NCBI GenBank assembly: GCA_050157065.1
Contig: CP189573.1
Length of the DNA stretch: 64,000 nucleotides
Source: Avipropionibacterium sp050157065
GTDB lineage: Bacteria; Actinomycetota; Actinomycetes; Propionibacteriales; Propionibacteriaceae
Direction: 5' to 3' (one strand)
Made by a program: the position numbers and the translations under genes. Positions 42,891 through 51,652 of this stretch are shown here, one piece after another. Position 1 is the stretch's first letter. Every line of letters starts with the position of its first letter. The notes beneath the pieces are model-generated. The model ran no database searches and was not told the origin of the DNA. It worked only from the letters and a program-made list of their open reading frames with translations.

Positions 42891-43729
42891 CGACGGCCCG
42901 ACTCACCGACCTGCTCAGCGACGCCCGGGAGGGCTCGGTGGCGGTCGGCGCGTTCAACGTGATCAGCATCGAGCACGCCGAGGCGCTGGTGGCCGGCGCC
43001 GAGCAGGCCCAGGCTCCGGTGGTGCTGCAGCTGTCGGAGAACGCGATCCGCTACCACGGCCGGTTGGAGCCGATCGCGTTGGCGACGCTGTCGATCGCCC
43101 GGTCGGCGTCGGTGCCGACCGTGGTCCACCTCGACCACATCACCGACACCGCCCTGGTCGACGAGGGCATCGAGCTGGGCGTGGGCTCGGTGATGTTCGA
43201 CGGGTCGGTGCTGCCGTACGAGGAGAACGTCGCCGCCACCGCTGCCGTGGTGCGCCAGTGCCATGAGCACGGGATCGACGTCGAGGCCGAGCTGGGGGAG
43301 GTCGGCGGCAAGGACGGGGTCCACGCGCCGGGGGCACGGACCGAGCCGGCCGAGGCGGTGTCGTTCGTCTCGGCGACCGGGGTGGACGCACTGGCGGTGG
43401 CCGTCGGGTCGTCGCACGCGATGACCGAGCGGACCTCGAAGCTCGACCTCGACCTGATCGGCGCGCTGGCCGCCGCGGTGCCGGTCCCCCTGGTGCTGCA
43501 CGGCTCGTCCGGCGTGCCCGACGACGAGATCCTCCGTGGGGTACGGGCCGGCATGACGAAGATCAACATCGCCACCCACCTCAACAAGGTGTTCACCGAC
43601 CGGGTGCGCGCGGCCCTGACCGACGAACGGCTGGTCGACACCCGCAAGTATCTGGGACCGGCCCGGGACGCGGTCGCGGCGGAGGTTGCGCGCCTGCTGG
43701 GACTGCTGCGGACTTCGCCGATCAACTAG
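42887..43729 (+). CDS. Class II aldolase (tagatose/fructose-bisphosphate type)
   Basis: A 280-residue zinc-dependent aldolase. Visible: GAFNVISIEHAEALVAGAE, VVHLDHITDTALVDEGIELG with zinc His residues, AELGEVGGKDGVHAPG, VLHGSSGVPDDEI and TKINIATHLNK. This is the GatY/KbaY/Fba family. As the last gene of the amino-sugar operon it probably splits tagatose-1,6-bisphosphate, which would make the operon a galactosamine pathway. The 6-phosphate kinase needed in between is not in the window. Confidence 0.87.
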   Translation: MTTARLTDLLSDAREGSVAVGAFNVISIEHAEALVAGAEQAQAPVVLQLSENAIRYHGRLEPIALATLSIARSASVPTVVHLDHITDTALVDEGIELGVGSVMFDGSVLPYEENVAATAAVVRQCHEHGIDVEAELGEVGGKDGVHAPGARTEPAEAVSFVSATGVDALAVAVGSSHAMTERTSKLDLDLIGALAAAVPVPLVLHGSSGVPDDEILRGVRAGMTKINIATHLNKVFTDRVRAALTDERLVDTRKYLGPARDAVAAEVARLLGLLRTSPIN

Positions 43730-43775
43730 GCTGAAGGTTGTTTGTCCCACATTCTGTGCCGCTAGCGAGGATGCC

Positions 43776-44468
43776 TTGAGCGATCTGATCGACACCACTG
43801 AGATGTACCTCCGAACCATCTTCGAGCTCGAGGAAGAGGGCATCGTCCCGCTGCGCGCCCGGATCGCCGAACGGCTCCACCACAGCGGCCCGACCGTCTC
43901 GCAGACGGTGGCCCGGATGGAGCGTGACGGGCTGGTCAGCGTGCAGGGTGACCGGCACCTCGAGCTGAGCCCGGCCGGTCGGGTGCTGGCGACCCGGGTG
44001 ATGCGCAAGCACCGGCTCGTCGAGCGGCTGCTGACCGACGTCATCGGGCTGCAGTGGGAGTACGTGCACGACGAGGCCTGTCGCTGGGAGCACGTGGTCT
44101 CGGACCGCGTCGAGGAGCGTCTGGTGGAGATCCTGCACGAGCCGGCGACCTCCCCGTACGGCAACCCGATCCCGGGCCTCGCCGAGCTGGGCCTGCCCGA
44201 GCCGCCGCCCGACGCCGTACCGCCGGTGTCCCTGCCGACCCTGGTCACCGAGGACGCCGGTGACACCCGGCTGGTGCTCCGGCGCCTCAGCGAGGAGATC
44301 CAGAAGGACAACGAGACCATGACGATGCTGCAGGAGGCCAACCTCGTACCGGGGTCCAGCTTCGCCGCCGGCACGGGCGGCCTGGGGTTCAAGTTGCAGG
44401 TCGGTGACGGGCCGGTCTGTGAAGTCAGCCCCGAGGTGGCGGCCCATCTCTTCGTCACTGTCGCCTGA
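43776..44468 (+). CDS. Iron-dependent repressor, DtxR/IdeR type
   Basis: A 230-residue metal-sensing repressor. The start LSDLIDTTEMYLRTIFELEE is typical of IdeR, then the helix-turn-helix (RIAERLHHSGPTVSQTVARM), the dimerisation and metal site (KHRLVERLLTDVIGL, YVHDEACRWEHVVSD with Cys and His ligands) and an SH3-like C-terminal domain (FKLQVGDGPVCEV). The start is TTG 43776, with a GAGG run 8 bases upstream. It probably controls iron uptake and storage. A partial iron-box-like TAGGCTGAAGGTT just upstream is too weak to claim autoregulation. Confidence 0.9.
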   Translation: MSDLIDTTEMYLRTIFELEEEGIVPLRARIAERLHHSGPTVSQTVARMERDGLVSVQGDRHLELSPAGRVLATRVMRKHRLVERLLTDVIGLQWEYVHDEACRWEHVVSDRVEERLVEILHEPATSPYGNPIPGLAELGLPEPPPDAVPPVSLPTLVTEDAGDTRLVLRRLSEEIQKDNETMTMLQEANLVPGSSFAAGTGGLGFKLQVGDGPVCEVSPEVAAHLFVTVA

Positions 44469-44481
44469 CGGAAGGACGCGC

Positions 44482-45249
44482 ATGGGCAAGCCTGACGACT
44501 GGTCGGAGTTCCTGGCCGAGTTCCACACCAGCCACGCCGGTGCGATCTCGGAGGTGCTGGAGCGGTTGCGCGCCGGCGACCACAACCCTCACAACTGGAT
44601 GGCCCGGGCGGTCTCGGCGCAGGCGTCGACGATCATCGACGTGGCGTCGGGCTCCGGTTCGATGGCGCGCGAGCTCGCGCGGGAGGGCCGTACGGTCGTC
44701 AGTGTCGACCTGTCGGTCGCCGAGTTGGCCATCGCGGCCGGGTCCGGTCCGGTGGTCCGGGCCGACGGGTTGCGGTTGCCGTTCGCGGACGAATCCGCCG
44801 ACGTCGTCACCTCGTCGATGGGGCTCGCCGTGATCACTCCGGCGACGCAGGTGCTCGCCGAGATGGCGCGGGTGCTGCGGCCCGGTGGGGTGCTGGTCGC
44901 GATGGGGCCGACCGTGCGGCCGTTCAAGCCTTCCGACGTGCTCGAGGTCGGCGCCCTGATCGGGGCGATGCGAGGGCGGCCACGGGTGCCGGGCGTACTG
45001 GAACGGATCGGGCTTGCCGAAGCACTGCCGGCGGCGGGACTGCACAAGGTCGAGGACGCCCGGCAGCGGTACGGGTTCACGGTGGCCAACCGGGCCGACG
45101 CGGAGTTGGTGATGTCGGCGCTGTACCTCACCTCCGACGCCGCCGCCGGGCAGGTGGCGGCGGGTGTGGAGCACCTGGTCGCCCGGGTGGAGCAGCGGGG
45201 CACGGTGGTGCTGCCGGTGCCGATGCGCCGGCTGGTGGCGATCAAGTAG
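44482..45249 (+). CDS. Class I SAM-dependent methyltransferase
   Basis: A 255-residue methyltransferase with the SAM-binding loop TIIDVASGSGSMARELAREG, the acidic VVSVDLSVAEL, and RADGLRLPFADESADVVTSS. The late motif is EMARVLRPGGVLVAMGP. AAGGA lies 8 bases before ATG 44482, 13 bases past the IdeR stop, so the two are probably co-transcribed. The substrate is unknown. Its stop codon lies in the first unit of a 13-bp tandem repeat. Confidence 0.85.
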   Translation: MGKPDDWSEFLAEFHTSHAGAISEVLERLRAGDHNPHNWMARAVSAQASTIIDVASGSGSMARELAREGRTVVSVDLSVAELAIAAGSGPVVRADGLRLPFADESADVVTSSMGLAVITPATQVLAEMARVLRPGGVLVAMGPTVRPFKPSDVLEVGALIGAMRGRPRVPGVLERIGLAEALPAAGLHKVEDARQRYGFTVANRADAELVMSALYLTSDAAAGQVAAGVEHLVARVEQRGTVVLPVPMRRLVAIK

Positions 45250-45282
45250 GACAGGCAAGTAGGACTGGTAAGTAGGACGGCT
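45244..45282. repeat. 13-bp tandem repeat, three units
   Basis: Units starting AAGTAGGAC at 45244, 45257 and 45270 (period 13). The first includes the TAG stop of the methyltransferase. Confidence 0.85.
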
Positions 45283-45356
45283 GGAATAGTGCCCGGACGG
45301 CGGGCGTTCAACCACAAGACGGTGTGCACGAGGCGCGCCCACGAGAGAGGAACGAG

Positions 45357-45728
45357 ATGGCGGTTCAGGAACTGGGCACCGAAGACTTCGAGAAGACTGT
45401 CTCCGACAACGACATCGTGCTGGTGGACTTCTGGGCGACCTGGTGTCAGCCCTGCGTGAAGTTCGCGCCGGTGTTCGACAAGATGTCGGACAAGCACTCC
45501 GACGTCACCTTCACCAAGCTCGACATCGACCAGAACCAGGAGCTCGCCGGCCAGCTGGGCATCACGGCCGTGCCGACCCTGATGGCGTTCCGCGAGGGCG
45601 TGCTCGTCTTCAACCAGGCCGGCGCGCTGAACGGCCCGCAGCTGGGCGAGGTCATCGACAAGGTGAAGGAGCTCGACATGACCGAGGTCCACGCCGAGGT
45701 CAAGAAGCTGCAGGGTCAGCAGGGCTGA
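45357..45728 (+). CDS. Thioredoxin
   Basis: A 123-residue thioredoxin fold protein that keeps cytoplasmic disulfides reduced. The active site is VLVDFWATWCQPCVKFAPVF: WCQPC in place of the usual WCGPC, which should alter its redox potential. The cis-proline segment GITAVPTLMAFREG is intact. GAGAGG precedes ATG 45357. No thioredoxin reductase is nearby. About 110 bases after the stop lead to the tRNA gene. Confidence 0.9.
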   Translation: MAVQELGTEDFEKTVSDNDIVLVDFWATWCQPCVKFAPVFDKMSDKHSDVTFTKLDIDQNQELAGQLGITAVPTLMAFREGVLVFNQAGALNGPQLGEVIDKVKELDMTEVHAEVKKLQGQQG

Positions 45729-45790
45729 CCCACCCCCGTGCGGGTCGGCCACAAGTCGATCCGTTCACCGAGACCTGACACAATGAGGCT

Positions 45791-45818
45791 CGGCCCGCCG
45801 CCACCAGCGGCAGGCCGG
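45791..45818 (+). terminator. GC-rich hairpin between thioredoxin and tRNA genes
   Basis: CGGCC-C-GCCGC (45791-45801), loop CACCA, then GCGGC-A-GGCCG: a 10-bp stem with one mismatch. No T-run, as is common for actinobacterial terminators. A weaker GACCC/GGGTC hairpin lies at 45727-45746. Confidence 0.4.
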
Positions 45819-45841
45819 GCCCGTGTCGTGTCAGGGGTCCT

Positions 45842-45914
45842 GCCCTCGTAGCTCAGGGGATAGAGCACCGCTCTCCTAAAGCGGGTGTCCCAGGTTCGAA
45901 TCCTGGCGGGGGCG
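45842..45914 (+). tRNA. tRNA-Arg (anticodon CCT)
   Basis: A full cloverleaf: acceptor GCCCTCG/CGGGGGC (one T-G pair), D arm GCTC/GAGC, anticodon stem CCGCT/AGCGG with loop CTCCTAA (anticodon CCT at 45875-45877, reads AGG), and T arm CCAGG/CCTGG with loop TTCGAAT. The discriminator is G. CCA is not encoded as such (GCA follows). A common target for integrating elements; foreign-looking genes follow, but I found no duplicated tRNA end in the window. Confidence 0.95.
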
Positions 45915-45966
45915 CACGAACGCGGTCAGGCAGATCCTGTTCAGTCGGTGGCCTGCCCCGAGCAGG

Positions 45967-47886
45967 TCAGCTCGGCGGGATCTCGATGAGGCGGCACCCG
46001 TGCCGTTCGAGATCAACGGTGAGACTTGGGTTCTTCGCTGGCAGTTGAACCACCTCGTCGCCGCCGAAGCGGGTGCTCGCGGTGCGCCGGGCCAGGTGGC
46101 GTGGGAGTGGCACGATCACCGTCTGCGGTTCCTTGGTCAGGTTCAGCACCGACACCACATGGCCAGAACGGGATCGGTAGATCGCGTACTCCGTGGTCGC
46201 CGTGGTGACCCGGCTGAGTTGCTGCGTACTCCGCTCCGTGGCGAGTTCGCCGAGCCGCGCGATCTCCGGTTGGGCCGCCACCAGCCCCGGCCACAGCGGC
46301 GAGTCGGCCAACCGCCAGCCCGGGTCAGTCATCGAGTAGTAGCCGAGTCCGGTTGCCCCGTGGTTGATCGACTGGTGGGCCATGTTGCGCACGTCGGTGA
46401 TGGTGGGCAGGTACGTCCACCCGTACGTCGGCAGGTAGAAGGCCTGCAGGATCTGCCACACCGGCTTGCTGGGCGTGACGGACACGGCGATGTCGATGTC
46501 GTGGCCGACGGTGCCGATCGGCTTGTTGTCCAGTGGGTAGATGTCGGTGGCCAGCACATCGGTTGAGTGCTCGACAGCGCGGTAGTCCGTAGGGAAGCAG
46601 GACACCATGTAGACCGGGTGCTCGTCGTCAAGAGAACGAGCCAGCCGGTAGCCGTCAAAGATCTCGTCCATCTTGTTGTTCCCGTCGGGTTCATCCATCA
46701 ATGCCCAGGCAAGGACCGCGGGATGATCCTTCACCGCCGGGATCAGTTCGGCGTACCAGTCGGCATTCTCCTTGATCTGCATGCCCTTGTAGAGCACGAC
46801 CAGGCCCTTGAGTCCGGCGGCCTGCGCGGCGTCGAGCTGCTGCAGCGTCGATTCGACGGTCGCCCCCGACAGCTGGACCGTGTTCACGCCGATGGTGGGC
46901 ATCAGGGGGTAGTCGGCAGCACTGACGTGGTACATGATCACGGGGAAGTACGGCTCCCCGTCGACGATGAGCTCCTCGGCCTCGTTGACCGTCGCCGGTC
47001 GCTCCCACCGGATCACCTGTGAGGTGAGGGAATAGGCGGCGTTCTCGGCACTGTCGAGCAACTCGACCGAGACCTCGTACGGAGTCCGCATGGCCAGGTC
47101 GCCGGTCGCGAACTCGAAGATCACCGATTCGGCTGCGGCCACGCGCTGGGTCACGACCGGAGTGCCACCAGCCGGAGAGATGGCCAGCCGTACGGACTTG
47201 CCGGCGAGCACACCGTCGGCGGGAGTCACGCCGACGGTGACGCTGCCGGTGGTGACATCGGGGTAGTAGACGCCCTGGTCGGTGAACATCTCCAGCTGGA
47301 CGGGTTCGGCCATCTTCACGAAGGTCAGCGATGCGTCGTCCCAGTGGGCGTCGCACGGGCTGAAGTAGCGCAGGTAGACCTTCGCGACCTTGGCGGTCTC
47401 GGGCACTGTCACCTGACCCGTGACCTGTTGCCAATCGGTGTTCGCCGAGCCGGGGTGGGGGATGCTGTGGTCGCCCACCCACGTCTCGGCGGTGGTGATC
47501 GGGCTGGTGTAGAACTCGAACTTGATCATGGCGGTGACGGTGGCGGGCTGCTTGGTCCACGCGTTGATCTCGTAGATGCCGCCCTCGACGACCTCCACCT
47601 GCTGGAAGGCCCACGGCGCACCTTGGGCACTGGGTGCTTGGATGTGGAGCGACGCGGAGCCGGCGCGGCCGCCGGTGGCATCACGTGTCACGAACTCGGG
47701 CGTGCTGGTCACCCAGTTGGCCGGGAGGCTCGGTTCCTGGTCCGAGACGAGGTCGAAGTCTCCGTTGACCAGCAGGTTCTCACCCGCAGCGTGGGTGGGG
47801 AGGTGCTGCAGCCCGGCGACGGTCGGGGCAGTGAGGGTGGTGAGGATGCCGGCGCGCAGCAGCGTCCGGCGTTCGACGTTGAACAT
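45967..47886 (-). CDS. Secreted glycoside hydrolase with N-terminal carbohydrate-binding module
   Basis: A 639-residue exported protein. The Tat-like signal is ERRTLLRAGILTTLTAPTVA, with RR at residues 6-7. Residues about 37-190 form a jelly-roll carbohydrate-binding module (NLLVNGDFDLV, WAFQQVEVVEGGIYEINAW, AHWDDASLTF). A beta-sandwich follows, then a TIM barrel of the GH2/GH42-like type (IVDGEPYFPVIMYHVSAAD, AVLAWALMDEPDGNNKMDE with the likely acid/base Glu). A C-terminal beta domain closes it. Substrate unknown. It diverges from a DeoR/LacI-hybrid gene across 162 bases that hold AT-rich operator-like words (TTTCATGAA, GTTTCAA). Codon use is more relaxed than in most neighbours. Confidence 0.82.
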   Translation of the reverse strand: MFNVERRTLLRAGILTTLTAPTVAGLQHLPTHAAGENLLVNGDFDLVSDQEPSLPANWVTSTPEFVTRDATGGRAGSASLHIQAPSAQGAPWAFQQVEVVEGGIYEINAWTKQPATVTAMIKFEFYTSPITTAETWVGDHSIPHPGSANTDWQQVTGQVTVPETAKVAKVYLRYFSPCDAHWDDASLTFVKMAEPVQLEMFTDQGVYYPDVTTGSVTVGVTPADGVLAGKSVRLAISPAGGTPVVTQRVAAAESVIFEFATGDLAMRTPYEVSVELLDSAENAAYSLTSQVIRWERPATVNEAEELIVDGEPYFPVIMYHVSAADYPLMPTIGVNTVQLSGATVESTLQQLDAAQAAGLKGLVVLYKGMQIKENADWYAELIPAVKDHPAVLAWALMDEPDGNNKMDEIFDGYRLARSLDDEHPVYMVSCFPTDYRAVEHSTDVLATDIYPLDNKPIGTVGHDIDIAVSVTPSKPVWQILQAFYLPTYGWTYLPTITDVRNMAHQSINHGATGLGYYSMTDPGWRLADSPLWPGLVAAQPEIARLGELATERSTQQLSRVTTATTEYAIYRSRSGHVVSVLNLTKEPQTVIVPLPRHLARRTASTRFGGDEVVQLPAKNPSLTVDLERHGCRLIEIPPS

Positions 47887-48048
47887 GACGACCTTTCATG
47901 AATGGGACGTTTCAATCACTGGCGTTCGCAGCCTATGGCCGGATGCTTCAGTTGGGAAGGTCTGGCGTCGTCTTTCCTTGATGCACCCGTCAGCCACTCG
48001 GTGTCGGGCACGGTGCGTCCGGCGAGTCTCGGTGTGCATGATGTGGAC

Positions 48049-49113
48049 ATGAACGAGGTGTTGGGCACCGAGCGGCGCCGTTACATCCTGGAGGCTGTCC
48101 GGCGTCGCGGCTCCGTACAGGTTGCCGGTCTGGCGGCAGAACTCGGCGTGACCGGCATGACAATTCGGCGGGACTTGGCAATTCTCGCTGAACGGGGGGC
48201 CGTCGACCGGGTGCACGGGGGCGCCGTGACTCCTGCCGAGGCGAATCGGCTGGTGCGAGATCGGCCGTTGACGATCGCCATGGTGGTTCCGACTCTCGGA
48301 TACTGGTGGGGTCCCCTGGCGCAAGCCGTGCGCACGGAGGCCGCCGGTCGAGGTATGCGGCTGGTCGTCACGGAGTCGAGGTCGTATGGACGCGACACTC
48401 AGGAGATCGTCTCCCAACTGCGTCAGACGTCGCGGATCGATGGCTTCCTGCTGAGCCCGCCGACGGAGGGGCCTGAGCGCCGCGAGATCGATGAGTGGCT
48501 GGCCACGCTTGATGCACCGGTGGTCCTTGTGGAGCGTGAACCGGGCGACACTCGACTGCACGACGTCTCGTCGGTGGGCACGAACGGCGTTGTCGGTGCC
48601 GCCCTGGCAGTGCACCATCTTCATGGACGTGGGCACCGTCGGATCGCATTCATGGCCCCTGCGTCGGGACCGGGCGTGCCGGCGAGGATCGAGGGTTGGC
48701 GTCGCGCGCTGATCGACCTCGACCTGCCAGCACCGGCTGATTGGCGTTACACCAGCGTGTCCCTGACTGCCTCTCATCGGGATCGTCAACTGGGCCCCGT
48801 CCTGGATGCCATGGCGGCCGACGGGGTGACGGGTGTCCTCGTCGTCGGGGACCCCCATGCGCTCGCCCTCATGGATGCTTGTCGGGATCGCGGTGTCGTG
48901 ATCCCTCGCGATCTGTCAGTGATCGGCTACGACGATGAACTGGCAGCCCTCGCCGACCCTCCGCTCACGAGCGTGCAGCCACCCCGGCACGAACTGGCCG
49001 AGATCGCTGTCCGCCTGGTGACCGACCGTCTGCTCCGCCCTGAGCGCGTTGCCCAGCAGGTCCTGATCGCTCCACGGCTCACCATCCGCGCCTCGACGGC
49101 GCCACCGGCCTGA
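48049..49113 (+). CDS. DeoR/LacI-hybrid transcriptional regulator
   Basis: A 354-residue regulator of the same design as the one at 15043: a DeoR helix-turn-helix (TERRRYILEAVRRRGSVQVA, GVTGMTIRRDLAILAERGAV, VHGGAVTP) joined to a LacI-type effector domain (DGFLLSPPTE, GRGHRRIAFMAPASG, DLSVIGYDDELAALADPPLT, SVQPPRHELAEIA). ATG 48049 fits the domain start; CATGAT lies 6 bases upstream. It sits between a divergent secreted glycoside hydrolase and a downstream secreted beta-helix protein and probably controls both in response to a released sugar. Confidence 0.87.
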   Translation: MNEVLGTERRRYILEAVRRRGSVQVAGLAAELGVTGMTIRRDLAILAERGAVDRVHGGAVTPAEANRLVRDRPLTIAMVVPTLGYWWGPLAQAVRTEAAGRGMRLVVTESRSYGRDTQEIVSQLRQTSRIDGFLLSPPTEGPERREIDEWLATLDAPVVLVEREPGDTRLHDVSSVGTNGVVGAALAVHHLHGRGHRRIAFMAPASGPGVPARIEGWRRALIDLDLPAPADWRYTSVSLTASHRDRQLGPVLDAMAADGVTGVLVVGDPHALALMDACRDRGVVIPRDLSVIGYDDELAALADPPLTSVQPPRHELAEIAVRLVTDRLLRPERVAQQVLIAPRLTIRASTAPPA

Positions 49114-49224
49114 GTTCACTCGTGTTCATCCATGTGTATTCCTGTTCAAACTGCTTGCTGGACCCAACCACTGTGCGTTGACTGCCGGACAGTCGTTCCG
49201 AATCACCTTCCAGAAGGGCCAAAG

Positions 49225-51105
49225 ATGTCCGAGCTCAGTCGCCGTGGTGTTGCACTCGCCTTGGGAGGTGCCGGGGTCGCGGCGGTCGCCGCACTGACGG
49301 CGACTCCCGCGCACGCTGCCCCGCCACCCCGAGGACGGCCCCACACCCCCTTCCGAGATGTGCGGCAGTGGGGCGCGACCGGAGATGGGACCACCGATGA
49401 CACCGCAGCACTGCAGCGCGCCCTCGATTCCCTCAACGACGGCGAAGGCCTGTACTTCCCCTCCGGGATTTACCTGGTGACCACGGGGACGATCGACGAC
49501 TTCATCCTCAAGATCCGCACCGACAACATCGCCATCCTCGGTGAGTCGCGCGAGACGTCAGTGATTCGGATCAAGCCGAACACAGGGGAGTACTGGGGCA
49601 TCCTGGGGCGCAAGGACGGTATCGCCCGGCACTGGGAGATCCGCGACCTCGGGTTCGACCACAACTATCAGAACAACCCGCTACCCAGCGACGCTGCTCA
49701 CTGGCGTCCGACCCTCCGCTACACCGTCGCGTGCTATCCCGGAATCAGCCATGGTGTCTCGATCGACACCATCGACGTCCTCAACTGTGATTCTGTGGTC
49801 TCGTTGTACTTCCCCCAGACATTCGACCGCGGGACGAACATCACGGTCACCAACTGCCGTTGGCTCTCGGCCGGGCGCGGCGCCTCGGACACCTACGATT
49901 ACGACCAGTCGATGATCAACGTGGCCGGCGAGAACGTGAGTATCAGCGACTGCGTCTTCGAGGGCGACAGTTGGTCCCGAACGCCGCGGACGGCCATCGA
50001 GGTTCACGCCGACAACTTCACCTGCACGGGCAACGTCATCAAGCGGTTCCAGGTCGGGATCAACCTCACCGGCATGACCCGCGCCGGGACCGACTACGCG
50101 CTCACCTGCGTCGGCAACTCGATGGTCGTCTCCCGCTTCGGCATCGTGGCCTGGTCGTGGTCGAACAGTGGTGACACCGATCTGGATCACGGTGGAGCGA
50201 TCGGCATGTCGATCGTTGCCAACACCATCCACATGCGCACCGATCTGTATCCCGCGAAGTATCCCCAACCTCGTGGTGCCGCGCTTCACCTGTTCCCTGG
50301 CCCGCAGGCGCTGCGGATCCGGGCACTCATGATCAGCAACAACACAATCGTGTACGGCGACGGCGTCAACATCCCAGACCTGCGAGCAGACAATCCGGGG
50401 TTCTTCGCTGCGATCTGCATCGCTCACAACGCGTCCCCGGCCGACACCCGTACCGACCAACTCACCGTGTCCGGCAACACGGTGCTCAACGCGCCGTTCG
50501 CAGCCCTTTCGATCTCACTTGGCGTGATCCAAGCCTTCTACGCCAGTGAGAACTCGTTCCTCGACTGCGGCATCAACGAGTTCGGCACCGTGGGCACCCA
50601 GCGCGGGCACGTCATCATCCTGGAGTCGTCATTCCTCGACGCTCCGGTCATCTCCGGCGGCCGGATCGTGATCGCGCAGGATCCAACCTTCCGATCAGTC
50701 GTCTACTACCGCGACCGCAGTCCTGAACCGAAGCCACTGCACTTCTCCACCTCGGTCGACGTCCGATCCGCCCAACTCGGACCGCTCACCACGGCGGTGA
50801 TGTGCCATCCCTCGTCACGGGTGCTGATCGAGAGCTTCTTGAGCGGCACCCCGCTGGATCCCACATCGGCCGCCGCTGGCCTTCCCGGATCGCGGGTCAC
50901 AACGGACCGGGGCGTTGTGCTCGAGCCGCTGGGGGACGTCTGGGTGAGCAGGGCGACAGGTACGTCGGCACCCACGGCTGGGACCCACACCGTCGGATCG
51001 ACCGTGCACAACTCAGCTGTGGCACCCGGTCGACCGCTCGGCTGGGTGTGCATCACGGCCGGTTCGCCGGGGACGTGGAAGGGCTTCGGGCAGATCGACG
51101 TGTGA
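49225..51105 (+). CDS. Secreted right-handed beta-helix protein (pectate-lyase superfamily)
   Basis: A 626-residue exported protein. The signal is SRRGVALALGGAGVAAVAAL ending AHA; then the start of the pectate-lyase/tailspike helix, FRDVRQWGATGDGTTDDTAA, followed by many Asn-rich coils (ITVTNCRWLSAG, VSISDCVFEGDSW, LTVSGNTVLNAPF). The last 60 residues (GTHTVGSTVHNSAV, LGWVCITAGSPGTWKGFGQI) match the C-terminal module found on phage tailspikes and some secreted glycosidases. AAGGG precedes ATG 49225. It probably cleaves a polysaccharide; the catalytic residues cannot be assigned. The 111 bases before it hold GTTCA repeats that may be operators. Confidence 0.82.
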   Translation: MSELSRRGVALALGGAGVAAVAALTATPAHAAPPPRGRPHTPFRDVRQWGATGDGTTDDTAALQRALDSLNDGEGLYFPSGIYLVTTGTIDDFILKIRTDNIAILGESRETSVIRIKPNTGEYWGILGRKDGIARHWEIRDLGFDHNYQNNPLPSDAAHWRPTLRYTVACYPGISHGVSIDTIDVLNCDSVVSLYFPQTFDRGTNITVTNCRWLSAGRGASDTYDYDQSMINVAGENVSISDCVFEGDSWSRTPRTAIEVHADNFTCTGNVIKRFQVGINLTGMTRAGTDYALTCVGNSMVVSRFGIVAWSWSNSGDTDLDHGGAIGMSIVANTIHMRTDLYPAKYPQPRGAALHLFPGPQALRIRALMISNNTIVYGDGVNIPDLRADNPGFFAAICIAHNASPADTRTDQLTVSGNTVLNAPFAALSISLGVIQAFYASENSFLDCGINEFGTVGTQRGHVIILESSFLDAPVISGGRIVIAQDPTFRSVVYYRDRSPEPKPLHFSTSVDVRSAQLGPLTTAVMCHPSSRVLIESFLSGTPLDPTSAAAGLPGSRVTTDRGVVLEPLGDVWVSRATGTSAPTAGTHTVGSTVHNSAVAPGRPLGWVCITAGSPGTWKGFGQIDV

Positions 51106-51179
51106 TGGCCAGTTGACCACGGGGATGGCGGAGAGCGCCACGTAGTGACCGGGTCCGGCCCGACTGGCACGATGAGGCC

Positions 51180-51647
51180 ATGGCTCAACGCATGGTGCTC
51201 TTCGTCTGCTGGGGGAACATCTGTCGATCACCCATGGCCGAACGGATGGCTGAGTCGGCCGCCGCCGAGGCCGGGCTCGACACCGTACGGTTCAGCAGCG
51301 CGGGTGTGTCGTCGGAGGAGGAGGGTAGTCCGATCGACCCACGCGCCGTTGCCGTGCTGAGCCGACTCGGCTGCCGGACCGACGGTCACCGGGCGCACCG
51401 GATCACCCTGGACGAGGCGCGCGACGCCGACATGATCATCTGTGCGGAGCAGTTGCACGCCGACATGATCATGCGACTGGATCCTGCGCTGGCCGACAAA
51501 CTCTCCCTGGTCACCGACCACGTGCCCGGTGCCGAGCCCGGGTCTCCACTGCCGGACCCGTGGTACGGCGCCGAGACGGGGTTCGACGACACCGCCGAGA
51601 CCATCGACGCCGCGCTGCCAGCAGTCCTGGCCCAACTGAGGAGATGA
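51180..51647 (+). CDS. Low-molecular-weight protein-tyrosine phosphatase
   Basis: A 155-residue phosphatase. The P-loop is LFVCWGNICRSPMAERM (C-x5-R-S) and the general-acid loop is PLPDPWYGAETGF with its DPW/Y signature. Such enzymes remove phosphate from tyrosine kinases or arginine. ATG 51180 has CACGAT 6 bases upstream, a one-mismatch version of the leaderless promoter. It is followed 5 bases after its stop by a PTH2-type hydrolase. Confidence 0.92.
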   Translation: MAQRMVLFVCWGNICRSPMAERMAESAAAEAGLDTVRFSSAGVSSEEEGSPIDPRAVAVLSRLGCRTDGHRAHRITLDEARDADMIICAEQLHADMIMRLDPALADKLSLVTDHVPGAEPGSPLPDPWYGAETGFDDTAETIDAALPAVLAQLRR

Positions 51648-51652
51648 CTCCC

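Noticed and set aside
43727..43760. An IdeR iron box upstream of the DtxR-type gene
   Set aside because: Only half of the TTAGGTTAGGCTAACCTAA consensus can be matched, and it overlaps the aldolase stop codon.
45890..51180. A second copy of the tRNA-Arg 3' end as an attachment site
   Set aside because: I looked for the T-arm and acceptor sequence after the tRNA up to 51180 and found none; no integrase gene is present.
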